A DNA stretch of 64,000 nucleotides from Betaproteobacteria bacterium (lineage in GTDB: Bacteria > Pseudomonadota > Gammaproteobacteria > Burkholderiales > SG8-41). The stretch is taken from NCBI GenBank assembly GCA_028292435.1, contig JAQGMI010000055.1:1-64000 (forward strand), written 5' to 3'. The stretch's first letter is position 1. The number at the start of each line of letters is the position of its first letter. The translations under genes and the position numbers were made by a program. This document shows positions 48,529 to 56,886 of the stretch, one piece after another. Under the pieces are notes generated by a model. It was not told the origin of the DNA and searched no databases. It was given only the letters and a program-made list of their open reading frames with translations.

Positions 48529-49764
48529 GTGGCGGAAGTTACCGTCGTCGGCGCCGGCATTGTCGGCGTCTGTTCCACCGCGTGGCTGCAGCGCGCAGGC
48601 TTCACCGTCACGTTGATCGACGCGGGCGCAGTTGGCGAAGGCGCATCGTTCGGCAATGCGGGAAATTTAAGTCCCGGCGCGGTCGTGCCGTACATGATTC
48701 CGGGTTTCATGAAAGAGGTGCCGGGCTGGCTTGCGCAAAACGGGCCGCTCGCGGTACGGCCGTCCTACTTTCTGAAAGTGTTGCCATGGCTGCTCACCGC
48801 GGTCAAAACCAGCCGCGCTGAAACTGCATTCAAGACGTCGCGCGCAATGCACGCGTTGCATCGCGGCACGCTCGACGCATACGACACGCTGACTAAAAAC
48901 ACCGAAGCGGCTGCGCTGATCGAACGCTGCGGCCAGCTTTACGTCTCCACGCGGGAAGGTGCAGCGCAGGGTTCCGCCGTCGCGCAGGCGATGCGCGAAG
49001 CGGCCGGCGTCAAAATCCAGTCGCTCGACCCTATGGAAATCCGCGAACTCGAACCTGCGCTCGCGCCCATTTTTAAAAGCGGCATGCTGATCCCCGACAA
49101 CGGCCGCTGCAAAAATCCGCACCAGCTCGTGCAGCTCATCGCGGCCGAAGCACAGCGCAATGGCGCCAGCATCGTGCGCGGCGAAGTCAGCGGCTTTGAA
49201 ACGAATGGAGCAAACGTTACGGGCATCGTCGTTGACGGGAAAGTTCGGCCGGTCGAACGAGTCGTCATCGCGGCCGGCGCTGCAGCGGGACGCTTAAGCG
49301 CAAAACTCGGCACGCCGCTGCCGGTGGAAGCCGAGCGCGGTTATCACATCACGATCGGGGAACCTGGCGTCGTGCCGCGCATTCCGGTTACGCACGTCGA
49401 TGCGAAATTCGTGTGCTCGCCGATGAATATGGGGCTGCGGGTTGCCGGCACCGCGGAGTTCGCAGGCTACGACGCGGAGCCGAACTGGCGGCGTGCCGAG
49501 CTGCTCGCGACGCAGGCAAGCGCGATGTTTCCGGGCTTGCGGATGGAAAAAGTATCGCGCTGGATGGGCCGCCGCCCGAGCCTGCCCGACGGCCTGCCGG
49601 TGCTGGGCGCGGCGCCGAACTACGCCAATGCGTTTTTCGCGTTCGGCAATTCCCATTTCGGCATGAGCGCCGGTTCCGTGATGGGAAAAATCGTTGCCGA
49701 GCTCGTCGCCCAACGGACGCCGGACATCGACATAACGCCGTTCAGCCCGCGGCGGTTCGGTTAA
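48529..49764 (+). CDS. FAD-dependent D-amino acid dehydrogenase (DadA-like)
   Basis: This 411-residue flavoprotein of the DAO/DadA family has the dinucleotide motif VVGAGIVGVCSTAWL (6-20), GASFGNAGNLSPG near residue 40, ERCGQLYVS, ERGYHITIG, GLRVAGTAEF, and SRWMGRRPSLPDGLPVLG before the C-terminal FAFGNSHFGMSAG. It should oxidise an amine or D-amino acid and pass electrons to the quinone pool. The GTG start immediately follows the Bug stop with no gap. The standard SD is absent, since translation is coupled. A true DadA identity is not certain, because related enzymes act on glycine, hydroxyproline or other amines. Confidence 0.92.
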   Translation: MAEVTVVGAGIVGVCSTAWLQRAGFTVTLIDAGAVGEGASFGNAGNLSPGAVVPYMIPGFMKEVPGWLAQNGPLAVRPSYFLKVLPWLLTAVKTSRAETAFKTSRAMHALHRGTLDAYDTLTKNTEAAALIERCGQLYVSTREGAAQGSAVAQAMREAAGVKIQSLDPMEIRELEPALAPIFKSGMLIPDNGRCKNPHQLVQLIAAEAQRNGASIVRGEVSGFETNGANVTGIVVDGKVRPVERVVIAAGAAAGRLSAKLGTPLPVEAERGYHITIGEPGVVPRIPVTHVDAKFVCSPMNMGLRVAGTAEFAGYDAEPNWRRAELLATQASAMFPGLRMEKVSRWMGRRPSLPDGLPVLGAAPNYANAFFAFGNSHFGMSAGSVMGKIVAELVAQRTPDIDITPFSPRRFG

Positions 49765-49899
49765 TCTCTCGTCGTCGCAAACGGCATCGCTATGACGACC
49801 GAATTGCCGCGAAGCGTTTCCCGTGGCAAGATGATTCAGGAGGTGACGCCGCCGTCGTGCTAGCAAGAGCGGGCACCCCCACTTATCAGGGAGATCAAC

Positions 49900-50580
49900 A
49901 TGCTTAACGGCAAATGGTTTCACATGGTTGCGGGCGGGATCTGCATGCTGCTCTGCGCATCGGTACACGCCCAGCAGATGTACCGCTGCGGTAAAGCGTT
50001 TCAGGACACGCCGTGCGACGGCAATCAGCAAATCAATTCCGCACCGGCGGCCGCCGGCAACTCGAATACCGGCCGCAGTCCGTCCGGCGCGTTGAATGTT
50101 GCGTGCACCCGCCGCGGTGAAGATGCGCAGAAGATCGTGTGGGCAAAAGAAGCCGGCCGCACCGAGGAACAACAACTTGCCGCCGCGTCGAATTCGGAGC
50201 AGCGCAGGCTAATCGTTGAAGTCTATCGTCGCCGCGGCACCTCGGGCGACATCCGCAATGCAACCGAGGGCGAATGCGTCGCTGAACAGGAAAAAGCCGC
50301 GCAAGCCGCGGCACTGCTGAGGGCGATGCAAGGGGGCTCGCCCGTCGCGGCACCGGCGCCGGCTGCGCCCAGTGGTCCAAGCGAAGCCGATAAAGCGGCC
50401 GAAAAACGCGATGCGCTTGCCGTGGCCGAACGCAATAAGATGAGCCGTTGCAAAAGCACCATGACCGAATTGGCAAACGTCAGGGAGCAACAACGCGCAG
50501 GCACCAGCCGCGAGGGAATGGATCGCCTGAATCAGCGGCAGGCGGAGACGGAGCGCACCCGCCGCGAGCTTGGCTGCTGA
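49900..50580 (+). CDS. Secreted DUF4124-like Cys-containing protein
   Basis: This 226-residue protein has a signal peptide (core VAGGICMLLCASVHA) and then QQMYRCGKAFQDTPCDGNQQ, a motif like the N-terminal part of DUF4124 proteins (xxYRCxxxGxxxYxDxPC). It continues with a charged Arg/Glu/Ala-rich region with likely helices (EEQQLAAASNSEQRRLIVEV, TRRELGC) and a Pro/Ala linker. Four further Cys occur late. AGGGAGAT lies before the ATG. Periplasmic; role unknown. Confidence 0.8.
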   Translation: MLNGKWFHMVAGGICMLLCASVHAQQMYRCGKAFQDTPCDGNQQINSAPAAAGNSNTGRSPSGALNVACTRRGEDAQKIVWAKEAGRTEEQQLAAASNSEQRRLIVEVYRRRGTSGDIRNATEGECVAEQEKAAQAAALLRAMQGGSPVAAPAPAAPSGPSEADKAAEKRDALAVAERNKMSRCKSTMTELANVREQQRAGTSREGMDRLNQRQAETERTRRELGC

Positions 50581-50662
50581 GTTGCGCGTCGCCCGAATTT
50601 AAAGTCGAACGGCTTTCGGGTCATCGGGCCGCGGTTAATGTTGTCCGCGGCGCCGGCCTTCC

Positions 50663-51049
50663 TTATTTAGCGTAATCGAATTTCGGCATTCCCTTGAGCG
50701 CTTCCTTAGTCGCCCCGGTGAGGATGAATTTTCCATTGTCCTCGCTGATCTGGCCGACCGGAATCGCAACGTCATGCCGCGCCACGCCGAGGAAGCCGCC
50801 GGCGCCGATGATGAAAAAAGACGCGGTGCCGTCGGGCGCAACTATGATGTCGCTGATCTTGCCGATGCGTTTGTTGTCTTCGTTGTAGACGACTTTATTC
50901 AGTACCTTCTTCTTGACGCTCCAGCCGTTCGCAACCATCGTCAGGTTGGCAACGCCGAGCGACGTTGATCCCGCGACCTGCGCGTGGGCGGTGCCGGCAA
51001 GCAGCGGCATGCAAAGCGCGGCTGCGGCGAGACATTGTTTGATGGGCAT
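50663..51049 (-). CDS. Secreted PRC-barrel domain protein
   Basis: This 128-residue protein has a signal peptide (AAAALCMPLLAGTAHAQ) and a PRC-barrel: VLNKVVYNEDNKRIGKISDI, then IVAPDGTASFFIIGAGGFLG and VARHDVAIPVGQI. Such periplasmic PRC proteins are common in Burkholderiales; some are linked to stress, but the function is not defined. AGAGAGGTCC lies before the ATG. Transcribed alone, next to the MFS gene on the same strand. Confidence 0.88.
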   Translation of the reverse strand: MPIKQCLAAAALCMPLLAGTAHAQVAGSTSLGVANLTMVANGWSVKKKVLNKVVYNEDNKRIGKISDIIVAPDGTASFFIIGAGGFLGVARHDVAIPVGQISEDNGKFILTGATKEALKGMPKFDYAK

Positions 51050-51172
51050 GGCAGGACCTCTCTAATCGACTTTGTAAGCGAATAGTGTCCGTCATGGCCG
51101 CCGCATAGTCTGTGCGTTGGCGCACGTACTCGCATTCGCCGCGATGGCAGGTCTGACAGCGTCGATACCCGA

Positions 51173-52627
51173 TTACAGCGTATCGGCGCTGAGCGGCGGC
51201 GCGACTTCTTCAAGCGGCTTGCACTCGGCATTCACGCCAAGAAAAAGTGTCACGACCACCGCGATTAGCATCAGCGCGGCGGCGGCAAGATAGCCGTAGA
51301 ACAAAACTTCGCGCGAACCGGTGCCGATCAGGGTGCCGAACAGCCACGGCGCGACGATGCCGCCGGTGCCGGTGCCGATCGCGAAAAAGATTGCAATCGC
51401 GAGCGCGCGGATTTCGAGAGGAAACACTTCGCTCGCCGTCAGGTATGCCGAGCTCGCGGCCGCCGATGCGAAGAAGAAAATCGCGCACCACAACGCCGTC
51501 TGTCCAACCGCCGAAATAAGTTCGCGGACGAACAATCCGCCGGTAACCGCGAGCAACAGCGCCGCAATTGCATAAGTCGAAGCGATCATGATGCGGCGGC
51601 CGACGATGTCGAACGCGGGGCCGAGCACCAGCGGACCGAGAAAATTGCCGAGCGCGAACGGCAGCAGATACAACGCGGTGTCGGGCGCCGGCACCGCATA
51701 AAACCGCGTCAGCACCATCGCATAAGTAAAAAAGATGGAGTTGTAGAGAAACGCCTGCGACATCATGAGCACGACGCACAGCACCGAGCGCGCGCGGTAG
51801 CGCTTGAACAACACATGCGCCGCAAAGCCCAGGCCAAAGTAAGCCCGCGGGCGCAGCGTCAGAACGGCGCCGGACGGCGGCGCGAGGCGGCATCCACTCT
51901 TTTCTTCAAGCTGACGTTCGATTGACGCGACGATGCGCTCTGCTTCGTCGACCCGGCCGTGCGTGAACAGCCAGCGCGGGCTTTCGGGAATCGAATTACG
52001 AAAACACAGAATGATGAGGCCGAGTGCCGCGCCGACGCCGAAGCCGAGCCGCCAGCCGAAATCCGGCGCGAACAACGCCGGATCGAGCACGACGAGCGCC
52101 GCGCCCGCGCCGACGGCTGCGCCAATCCAGAATGTGCCGTTGATCAGCAGCGCGACGCGGCCCCGAAAGCGCGCGGGTATCAGCTCGTCGATCGCCGAAT
52201 TGATCGCCGCGTATTCGCCGCCGATGCCGCAGCCGGTCAGGAACCGGAATAACGCGAAGCTCGCGAGATCCCATGAGAACGCGCTCAAGCCAACGCCTGC
52301 GAGATAAACACCCAGCGTGACGAAGAAGAGTTTCTTGCGGCCATAACGATCGGCGAGGCGGCCGAACACGAGCGCACCGAGTACCGCGCCGGCGAGGTAA
52401 GCCGAGCCAAGCAAGCCGATTTGCGCCGAGGTGAAATTGAGCGTCGTCGGCAGCTGGAGTACGCCGCTCACCGCGCCTTTGAACGTGACTTCGAGCCCGT
52501 CGAGCAGCCACGTGATGCCGAGCGCGAAGACCACCCGCCAGTGAAACGCGCTCCACGGCAGCCGGTCGAGGCGCGCGGGCACCTGCGTCGAAATGACTGC
52601 GCCGGGCTCCGCGGGACGAAAATTCAT
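51173..52627 (-). CDS. MFS transporter (sugar/acid:H+ symporter type)
   Basis: This 484-residue inner-membrane protein has twelve hydrophobic helices and family motifs: FGRLADRYGRKKLFFVTL (loop 2-3), RFLTGCGIGGEYAAINSAID (helix 4-5 region), ELIPARFRGR, PESPRWL after helix 6, and SEVFPLEIRALAIAIFF in the second half. PESPRWL and the EYAAI motif point to the group with aromatic-acid and sugar symporters. It is the only proper inner-membrane transporter in the window, so it may be the real importer of one of the local acids. It is 89 bp after the enoyl-CoA hydratase gene on the same strand. Confidence 0.92.
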   Translation of the reverse strand: MNFRPAEPGAVISTQVPARLDRLPWSAFHWRVVFALGITWLLDGLEVTFKGAVSGVLQLPTTLNFTSAQIGLLGSAYLAGAVLGALVFGRLADRYGRKKLFFVTLGVYLAGVGLSAFSWDLASFALFRFLTGCGIGGEYAAINSAIDELIPARFRGRVALLINGTFWIGAAVGAGAALVVLDPALFAPDFGWRLGFGVGAALGLIILCFRNSIPESPRWLFTHGRVDEAERIVASIERQLEEKSGCRLAPPSGAVLTLRPRAYFGLGFAAHVLFKRYRARSVLCVVLMMSQAFLYNSIFFTYAMVLTRFYAVPAPDTALYLLPFALGNFLGPLVLGPAFDIVGRRIMIASTYAIAALLLAVTGGLFVRELISAVGQTALWCAIFFFASAAASSAYLTASEVFPLEIRALAIAIFFAIGTGTGGIVAPWLFGTLIGTGSREVLFYGYLAAAALMLIAVVVTLFLGVNAECKPLEEVAPPLSADTL

Positions 52628-52716
52628 TCCGGTACGATTGCAACAGGCGCCCGGAGTTCACGCGAAGACGGACGGCGCGCCTATGACGCCGTGCTGTGAA
52701 GCTTTTACAAGCGCGC

Positions 52717-53499
52717 TTAGTCCGGCTTGCGTTCCTTGCGCACGAAGCCGCCGAGCTTTTGCTTCCATTCGTCCGAATGCATGCAGCCGACCCAGGCCTC
52801 GTTATCGAAGCGCAAGCCAGCGGTCAACGCGACTTCCTGCGATTGATTCATCGCCGACTTCGACTGCACGACGCCGATCGACGGGTTCGCGGCGATGCGC
52901 TTGGCCATGGCTATCGTTTCTTCCATCACCTTGTCGTGCGGCACGACTTTGTTGACGAGCCCGAGTTCGGCCGCTTCCTTCGCGTCCCAGCGCCGGCCGG
53001 TGAAGATCAGCTCTTTCGCTTTCTGCACGCCAACCAGACGCGGCAGCCGCTGGCACGCGCCGCCGCCGGGGAAAAAGCCATGCGTCGTTTCAGGCAACGA
53101 AAAAATGGCGCGTTCGGATGCAATACTGATATCGCACTGGAGCACCAGTTCGAAACCGCCAGCCATGCAATAACCGTTGATCGCGGCGAGCACGGGCTTG
53201 CGGATGTTGGCAACCAGGCTCGTCCATTTGGCGACCACGTTGAGACGGTCGTGAACCATCTGGGCGGTCGTGCGCGCGGCGCGCTCTTTCAGGTCGGCCC
53301 CGCTGCAGAACGCCTTGTCGCCGGCGCCGGTAATCACGATTACCCGCACGTTGTCGTCAAGATCGAGCTGCGGCAGCAATACGGTTAATTCGTCGCGCAG
53401 CTGTGAGTTAAGCGAGTTCATCGCCTCGGGTCGGTTGAGCGTGACGACGGCAACGCCATCGGCGATAGCGAGCAAATGCAAAGGGGTCGGTGCGTTCAT
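52717..53499 (-). CDS. Enoyl-CoA hydratase/isomerase family protein
   Basis: This 260-residue crotonase-fold protein has LNRPEAMNSLNSQLRDEL, the oxyanion loop KAFCSGADLKE, NGYCMAGGFELVLQCD with Glu117 and SLPETTHGFFPGGGACQRLP with Glu137. Both catalytic Glu of hydratases are present, so it should add water to a trans-2-enoyl-CoA. It forms trimers in the cytoplasm. GAGGAAAG lies before the ATG. With an MFS transporter downstream and CoA-transferases elsewhere in the window, it fits acyl-CoA degradation; the chain length is unknown. Confidence 0.94.
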   Translation of the reverse strand: MNAPTPLHLLAIADGVAVVTLNRPEAMNSLNSQLRDELTVLLPQLDLDDNVRVIVITGAGDKAFCSGADLKERAARTTAQMVHDRLNVVAKWTSLVANIRKPVLAAINGYCMAGGFELVLQCDISIASERAIFSLPETTHGFFPGGGACQRLPRLVGVQKAKELIFTGRRWDAKEAAELGLVNKVVPHDKVMEETIAMAKRIAANPSIGVVQSKSAMNQSQEVALTAGLRFDNEAWVGCMHSDEWKQKLGGFVRKERKPD

Positions 53500-53599
53500 G
53501 TCGAATCTTTCCTCGGGTTGTCTTGCGTAGCGCTATTTTCGCTTATTTGAAACGTCGCCGTCCGGCATGCTCGCCAAAAATCATCGGCGACGACGCCGG

Positions 53600-54064
53600 T
53601 TATTCGACGCGCACGAACCGGATAACGATGCCCTGCGGCTTCTGCGTCAGCACCAGCATGTCGCCGGCGATGCTGTAGTCGAAATTGTTGCCCGGCCCGG
53701 CCATCGCGAAAGCGCTTTTCGCGACGATAGACTTGGTCGTCAGCGTATTTGCCGTCGCCGTATAGGTGCCGGCATTCAGATAAAGCGCATCGAACACCGC
53801 GACTTTTTCCGCGTCGGTCGCCTTGTCGTTGGTCGGATAATCCGGTAGCGGCTTGCTGCCGTTGATCCGCGTGAAGCTGTAATACTGCTTCGCGAAGATC
53901 AGCAGGCCCGGCTGCGGACTTGTAACCGGCGGTTTATTCGGCTCCGCGATCTGCGTGACCCGCCATGCGCCGCCCAGCGGAGTCTGCGGAGCAGTGGATT
54001 GCGCTTGCGCGCCGGCCACGGTCACAATCATTCCCACAAGCACGAACGCCATAATTCGATACAT
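53600..54064 (-). CDS. Secreted lipocalin-like-domain protein
   Basis: This 154-residue protein has a signal peptide (MYRIMAFVLVGMIVTVAGAQ, then AQS) and a body with GGAWRVTQIAEPNKPPV, GLLIFAKQYYSFTRINGS, YTATANTLTTKSIVAKS, and MLVLTQKPQGIVIRFVRVE. It looks like the small beta-barrel (lipocalin-like) proteins of proteobacteria. GGGAGGC lies before the ATG at 54064; the frame is open to 54196, overlapping the metallopeptidase gene, so I use the inner ATG. Periplasmic; the ligand is unknown. Confidence 0.8.
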   Translation of the reverse strand: MYRIMAFVLVGMIVTVAGAQAQSTAPQTPLGGAWRVTQIAEPNKPPVTSPQPGLLIFAKQYYSFTRINGSKPLPDYPTNDKATDAEKVAVFDALYLNAGTYTATANTLTTKSIVAKSAFAMAGPGNNFDYSIAGDMLVLTQKPQGIVIRFVRVE

Positions 54065-54120
54065 GAAGCCTCCCATTCGGTTTTTGTTCGGGTTTCGGTC
54101 AGGCAAAGTCGCGCCTGATG

Positions 54121-54846
54121 CTACTTCTGCGGTTTCGCCGGAGCGCGCGGCGCAATCAGGCCATTGGCCGCCGCGACGACACGCAAGCGCTCGCACTGCT
54201 CGCCCGTCAGCCGCGTGTTAGTCGAACCCGTACGCGGGCGCATCAGGTTTTCGGGCGCATCGCTGTGCTCGCCGCTATCGGACAGGACGTGCACCAGCTC
54301 GTGCGCGACCGCGAGATGCAGGTCATGCGTGCCGAACGCGAGCCAGATCGTGTTCGACATTTCCGGCCGCTCGCGCGCGTTACTGAGGCCGATCGCTTCC
54401 GCATCGTACGCGGGTTCGCTATGCGTATCGTCGACAAACAGAATCGCCGGCTTGGTTACGGTGAACTCGCGCAGCATTTCGCGCGCGACGGGGACCGAAT
54501 AGAAAAAGTATTTCCGCGGCGCTTCGAGCACACGCAACTCGACGCTCGCCACCGCGACGCCGCATTGCGCGATCATCGGCAGCGCATCGAGCACCGACGT
54601 GATGACGTCGTTCGGCTTCCACTCCGAGTCCTTGAACGTGTACAGCGAGAGGTTGAGCTCGTAGGTTGCCGCGGGCGGCGCGGGCAGCTGCTTCTGCGGC
54701 ACGCTGCGCGTTTCGATGATGCGCACCGGCTCGGCGGCAAAAGCCGCGACGCTCGCTGACAGCAGTAATCCGCCCAGCAACCGGATCACGGCTGCGCGCA
54801 GGCCGCGTTCAACTTTTGCGGGGATATGACGGCGCCGGCTGCTCAA
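54121..54846 (-). CDS. Secreted HExxH metallopeptidase-like protein
   Basis: This 241-residue protein has an N-terminal basic region and signal-type helix (AVIRLLGGLLLSASVAAFAA), a central region, and HELVHVLSDSGEH (182-194), an HExxH zinc motif with His182, Glu183, His186 and a possible third ligand His194. ENLMRP (199-204) right after it looks like the Met-turn of metzincins. This spacing (HExxH then EH, then NLM) is close to known peptidases but matches no family I can name. Its start is 4 bp after the TauD stop at 54851, so it is probably in the same transcript as two TauD oxygenases. Confidence 0.75.
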   Translation of the reverse strand: MSSRRRHIPAKVERGLRAAVIRLLGGLLLSASVAAFAAEPVRIIETRSVPQKQLPAPPAATYELNLSLYTFKDSEWKPNDVITSVLDALPMIAQCGVAVASVELRVLEAPRKYFFYSVPVAREMLREFTVTKPAILFVDDTHSEPAYDAEAIGLSNARERPEMSNTIWLAFGTHDLHLAVAHELVHVLSDSGEHSDAPENLMRPRTGSTNTRLTGEQCERLRVVAAANGLIAPRAPAKPQK

Positions 54847-54850
54847 ACCG

Positions 54851-55726
54851 TCATGCGGGAACCGTCGGTCCTTCGCCCATGACAGTCGTGCGATGAAGAA
54901 TGCGCGGATGCTCGGTCATTTTGTACGGCCGCGCGCGATGCAGCGCCGCGCGGTTGTCGTACATGACGAGGTCGCCCACCTTCCAGTGGTGCAGATATGT
55001 GAACTGCTCCTGCGTCGCGAAGTCGAGCAGCTCTTTGAGCAGCGCACGGCCTTCTGCCTCCGGCATGCCGCGGATGTGCGAAGCATGCGAGCCGACGTAC
55101 AACGCTTTGCGGCCGTTGGCCGGGTTTGCGCGAATCATCGCTTGCGGCACCGGCGGGAAACGCCGGTCTTCTTCCTCGTTCGTCAGCTCGTAGCCGTCGT
55201 TGCGGCGAGAATAGCCGTAATGGTGAATCGCGACCTTGTCTTCGAGCTCGCGCTTGCGCGCTTCAGACAGCGCGTCGTAAGCGGCACGCAGGCTCGCGAA
55301 CTGGGTGTCGCCGCCATCGGGCGGCAGCATGCGCGCATGCAGCAGCGACGCCTTCGCGGGCACGCGCTTGAAAGAACTGTCGGAGTGCCAGTTGCGCTGG
55401 CCTTTGCGATAGAGCAAACGCGGGTCGTCGGCCGCCATCAGCTTGCCGTTCGGATCGAGATTCGAAATTTCCGACACGTGCTTGACCTGAAAATTATTGG
55501 CAATGTGACCCTGCGTCTTCTCGAGATCGCCGAACCGCCGGCTGAATGCGATTTGGGCGTCGTCATCGAGATTCTGCGCGGGGAACACCAGTACCGAATA
55601 CGTCTCGAATGCAGTTTCGATGTGCTTGAACGTCGCATCGTCGAGACGGGTTAAATCGACGCCGGTGATTTCGGCGCCGAAGACCGGCGTCAGTTTGCGC
55701 ACGGTAATTGGAATGTTGTTGTCCAT
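54851..55726 (-). CDS. TauD/TfdA-family Fe(II)/2-oxoglutarate dioxygenase
   Basis: This 291-residue enzyme has KLTPVFGAEITGVDLTRL, the iron ligands His114 and Asp116 in RNWHSDSSF, the distal His in NRAALHRARPY, and RILHRTTVMG with the 2-oxoglutarate Arg. All cofactor residues are present. It is close in pattern to alpha-ketoglutarate-dependent 2,4-D or sulfonate dioxygenases. It lies 32 bp after a second TauD gene on the same strand and directly before the metallopeptidase-like gene, so two related oxygenases are made together. The substrate is not known. Confidence 0.93.
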   Translation of the reverse strand: MDNNIPITVRKLTPVFGAEITGVDLTRLDDATFKHIETAFETYSVLVFPAQNLDDDAQIAFSRRFGDLEKTQGHIANNFQVKHVSEISNLDPNGKLMAADDPRLLYRKGQRNWHSDSSFKRVPAKASLLHARMLPPDGGDTQFASLRAAYDALSEARKRELEDKVAIHHYGYSRRNDGYELTNEEEDRRFPPVPQAMIRANPANGRKALYVGSHASHIRGMPEAEGRALLKELLDFATQEQFTYLHHWKVGDLVMYDNRAALHRARPYKMTEHPRILHRTTVMGEGPTVPA

Positions 55727-55758
55727 CGATAGTCCTTGCGTCGTGAATACTGCAGTGA

Positions 55759-56706
55759 TTAGCGCGCCAACTGCTGCGCGAGATAGTGCTGGCCGCGTGG
55801 ATGCGGCGCCCCGTCAGCCGCAGGATCGCGCGCGGGCCGCGCAGCGTCGCGCGCCTGCGCGCGGTGCATGATGCGGCGGCCGCTGGCGTCGAACGGATCG
55901 CGATGATGCATGACGCAGCGATTGTCCCATACCACGACATCGCCAGCCTGCCATTGGTGATGCCATGCGAGGAAATTCTGCGTCGCATGCTGCCATAAAG
56001 TGTCGAGCAGCTCTTCCGACTCCGCCACGTCGAGCCCGAGTATGTAAGCGTTGCGCCGGCGCCCGAGATAAAGCGCATTGCGGCGGGTGTCGGGATGCGT
56101 GCGCACAAGCGGATGCGTCGCGCCCGGACATGCACGCACGTCGGTGACCGGCGTAAAGCCATCGCGCCGCTGGCCGCCGGCCGTGTAGGTGATGTCCTGC
56201 TTGGCGCTGAGTGTATCGATGCGCTCGCGCAACGACGGCGGCAGCGTCTCGAGCGCGAGATACATATTCGAGAATCCGGTGTCGCCGCCCTTCGCGGGAA
56301 TTTCCAGCGCCTGCAGCACGCTCGCCGACGGCGGCACATCGCGATATGAGGTGTCGGAATGCCACAGCACTTCATCATCGCCGAGACCGCCGATCGGCAC
56401 GCCGTTTTCGATGATGTTGGAGATTACCGAAATGTGCTTGTTGTAGCGCGGCGCCTGGCCCTTGCTGACGATCGGCACTTCATCGAGAACGCCAAAACGC
56501 GCGCTGAACGCGGTCAGATCATCGTCGCCGATTTGCTGGCCGCGAATCACGATCACGAGATGTTCGAGCCAGGTTGCGTGAAGCGCCGCGAACAGAGCGG
56601 CGTCGAGTTGGCGCAAATCGACGCCCGTCACTATGGCGCCGAGCGCAAACGGCAGTGGCTCAACGTGCATGCGGGTCGATTTCAACGGGCTAGTCGTCGC
56701 GTTCAT
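55759..56706 (-). CDS. TauD/TfdA-family Fe(II)/2-oxoglutarate dioxygenase
   Basis: This 315-residue enzyme has PLPFALGAIVTGVDLRQL, His116 and Asp118 in LWHSDTSYRDVPP, a distal His in NRCVMHHRDPFD and RIMHRAQARD with the Arg. Compared with the neighbour at 54851 it has an extra Arg/Ala-rich C-terminal tail after the Arg. The ATG at 56706 has GGAGGAGC upstream, so the frame open to 56754 is not used. It heads the unit TauD, TauD, metallopeptidase-like, lipocalin-like, and it is divergent from a Bug gene, which could supply the oxygenase substrate. Confidence 0.93.
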   Translation of the reverse strand: MNATTSPLKSTRMHVEPLPFALGAIVTGVDLRQLDAALFAALHATWLEHLVIVIRGQQIGDDDLTAFSARFGVLDEVPIVSKGQAPRYNKHISVISNIIENGVPIGGLGDDEVLWHSDTSYRDVPPSASVLQALEIPAKGGDTGFSNMYLALETLPPSLRERIDTLSAKQDITYTAGGQRRDGFTPVTDVRACPGATHPLVRTHPDTRRNALYLGRRRNAYILGLDVAESEELLDTLWQHATQNFLAWHHQWQAGDVVVWDNRCVMHHRDPFDASGRRIMHRAQARDAARPARDPAADGAPHPRGQHYLAQQLAR

Positions 56707-56886
56707 TGCTCCTCCATGCGAGCCACCGAATCTCGCATGATGGCCGTTGGTCAAATTTGTCTCTATGATAGCGCATCGCGCCGAGGTAAAAAAAGCGGCC
56801 CCGCGAAATAATCCATTCCCATCCGGCGCTTCCTACGAAAGGGAGGCTGTGAATGGCGTACCGCATTCAAACGCAGGAGGAAACCA

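Noticed and set aside
49792..49863. A 23-codon ORF (MTTELPRSVSRGKMIQEVTP...) between DadA and the DUF4124-like gene
   Set aside because: It has no SD and no support from composition; it is most likely chance.
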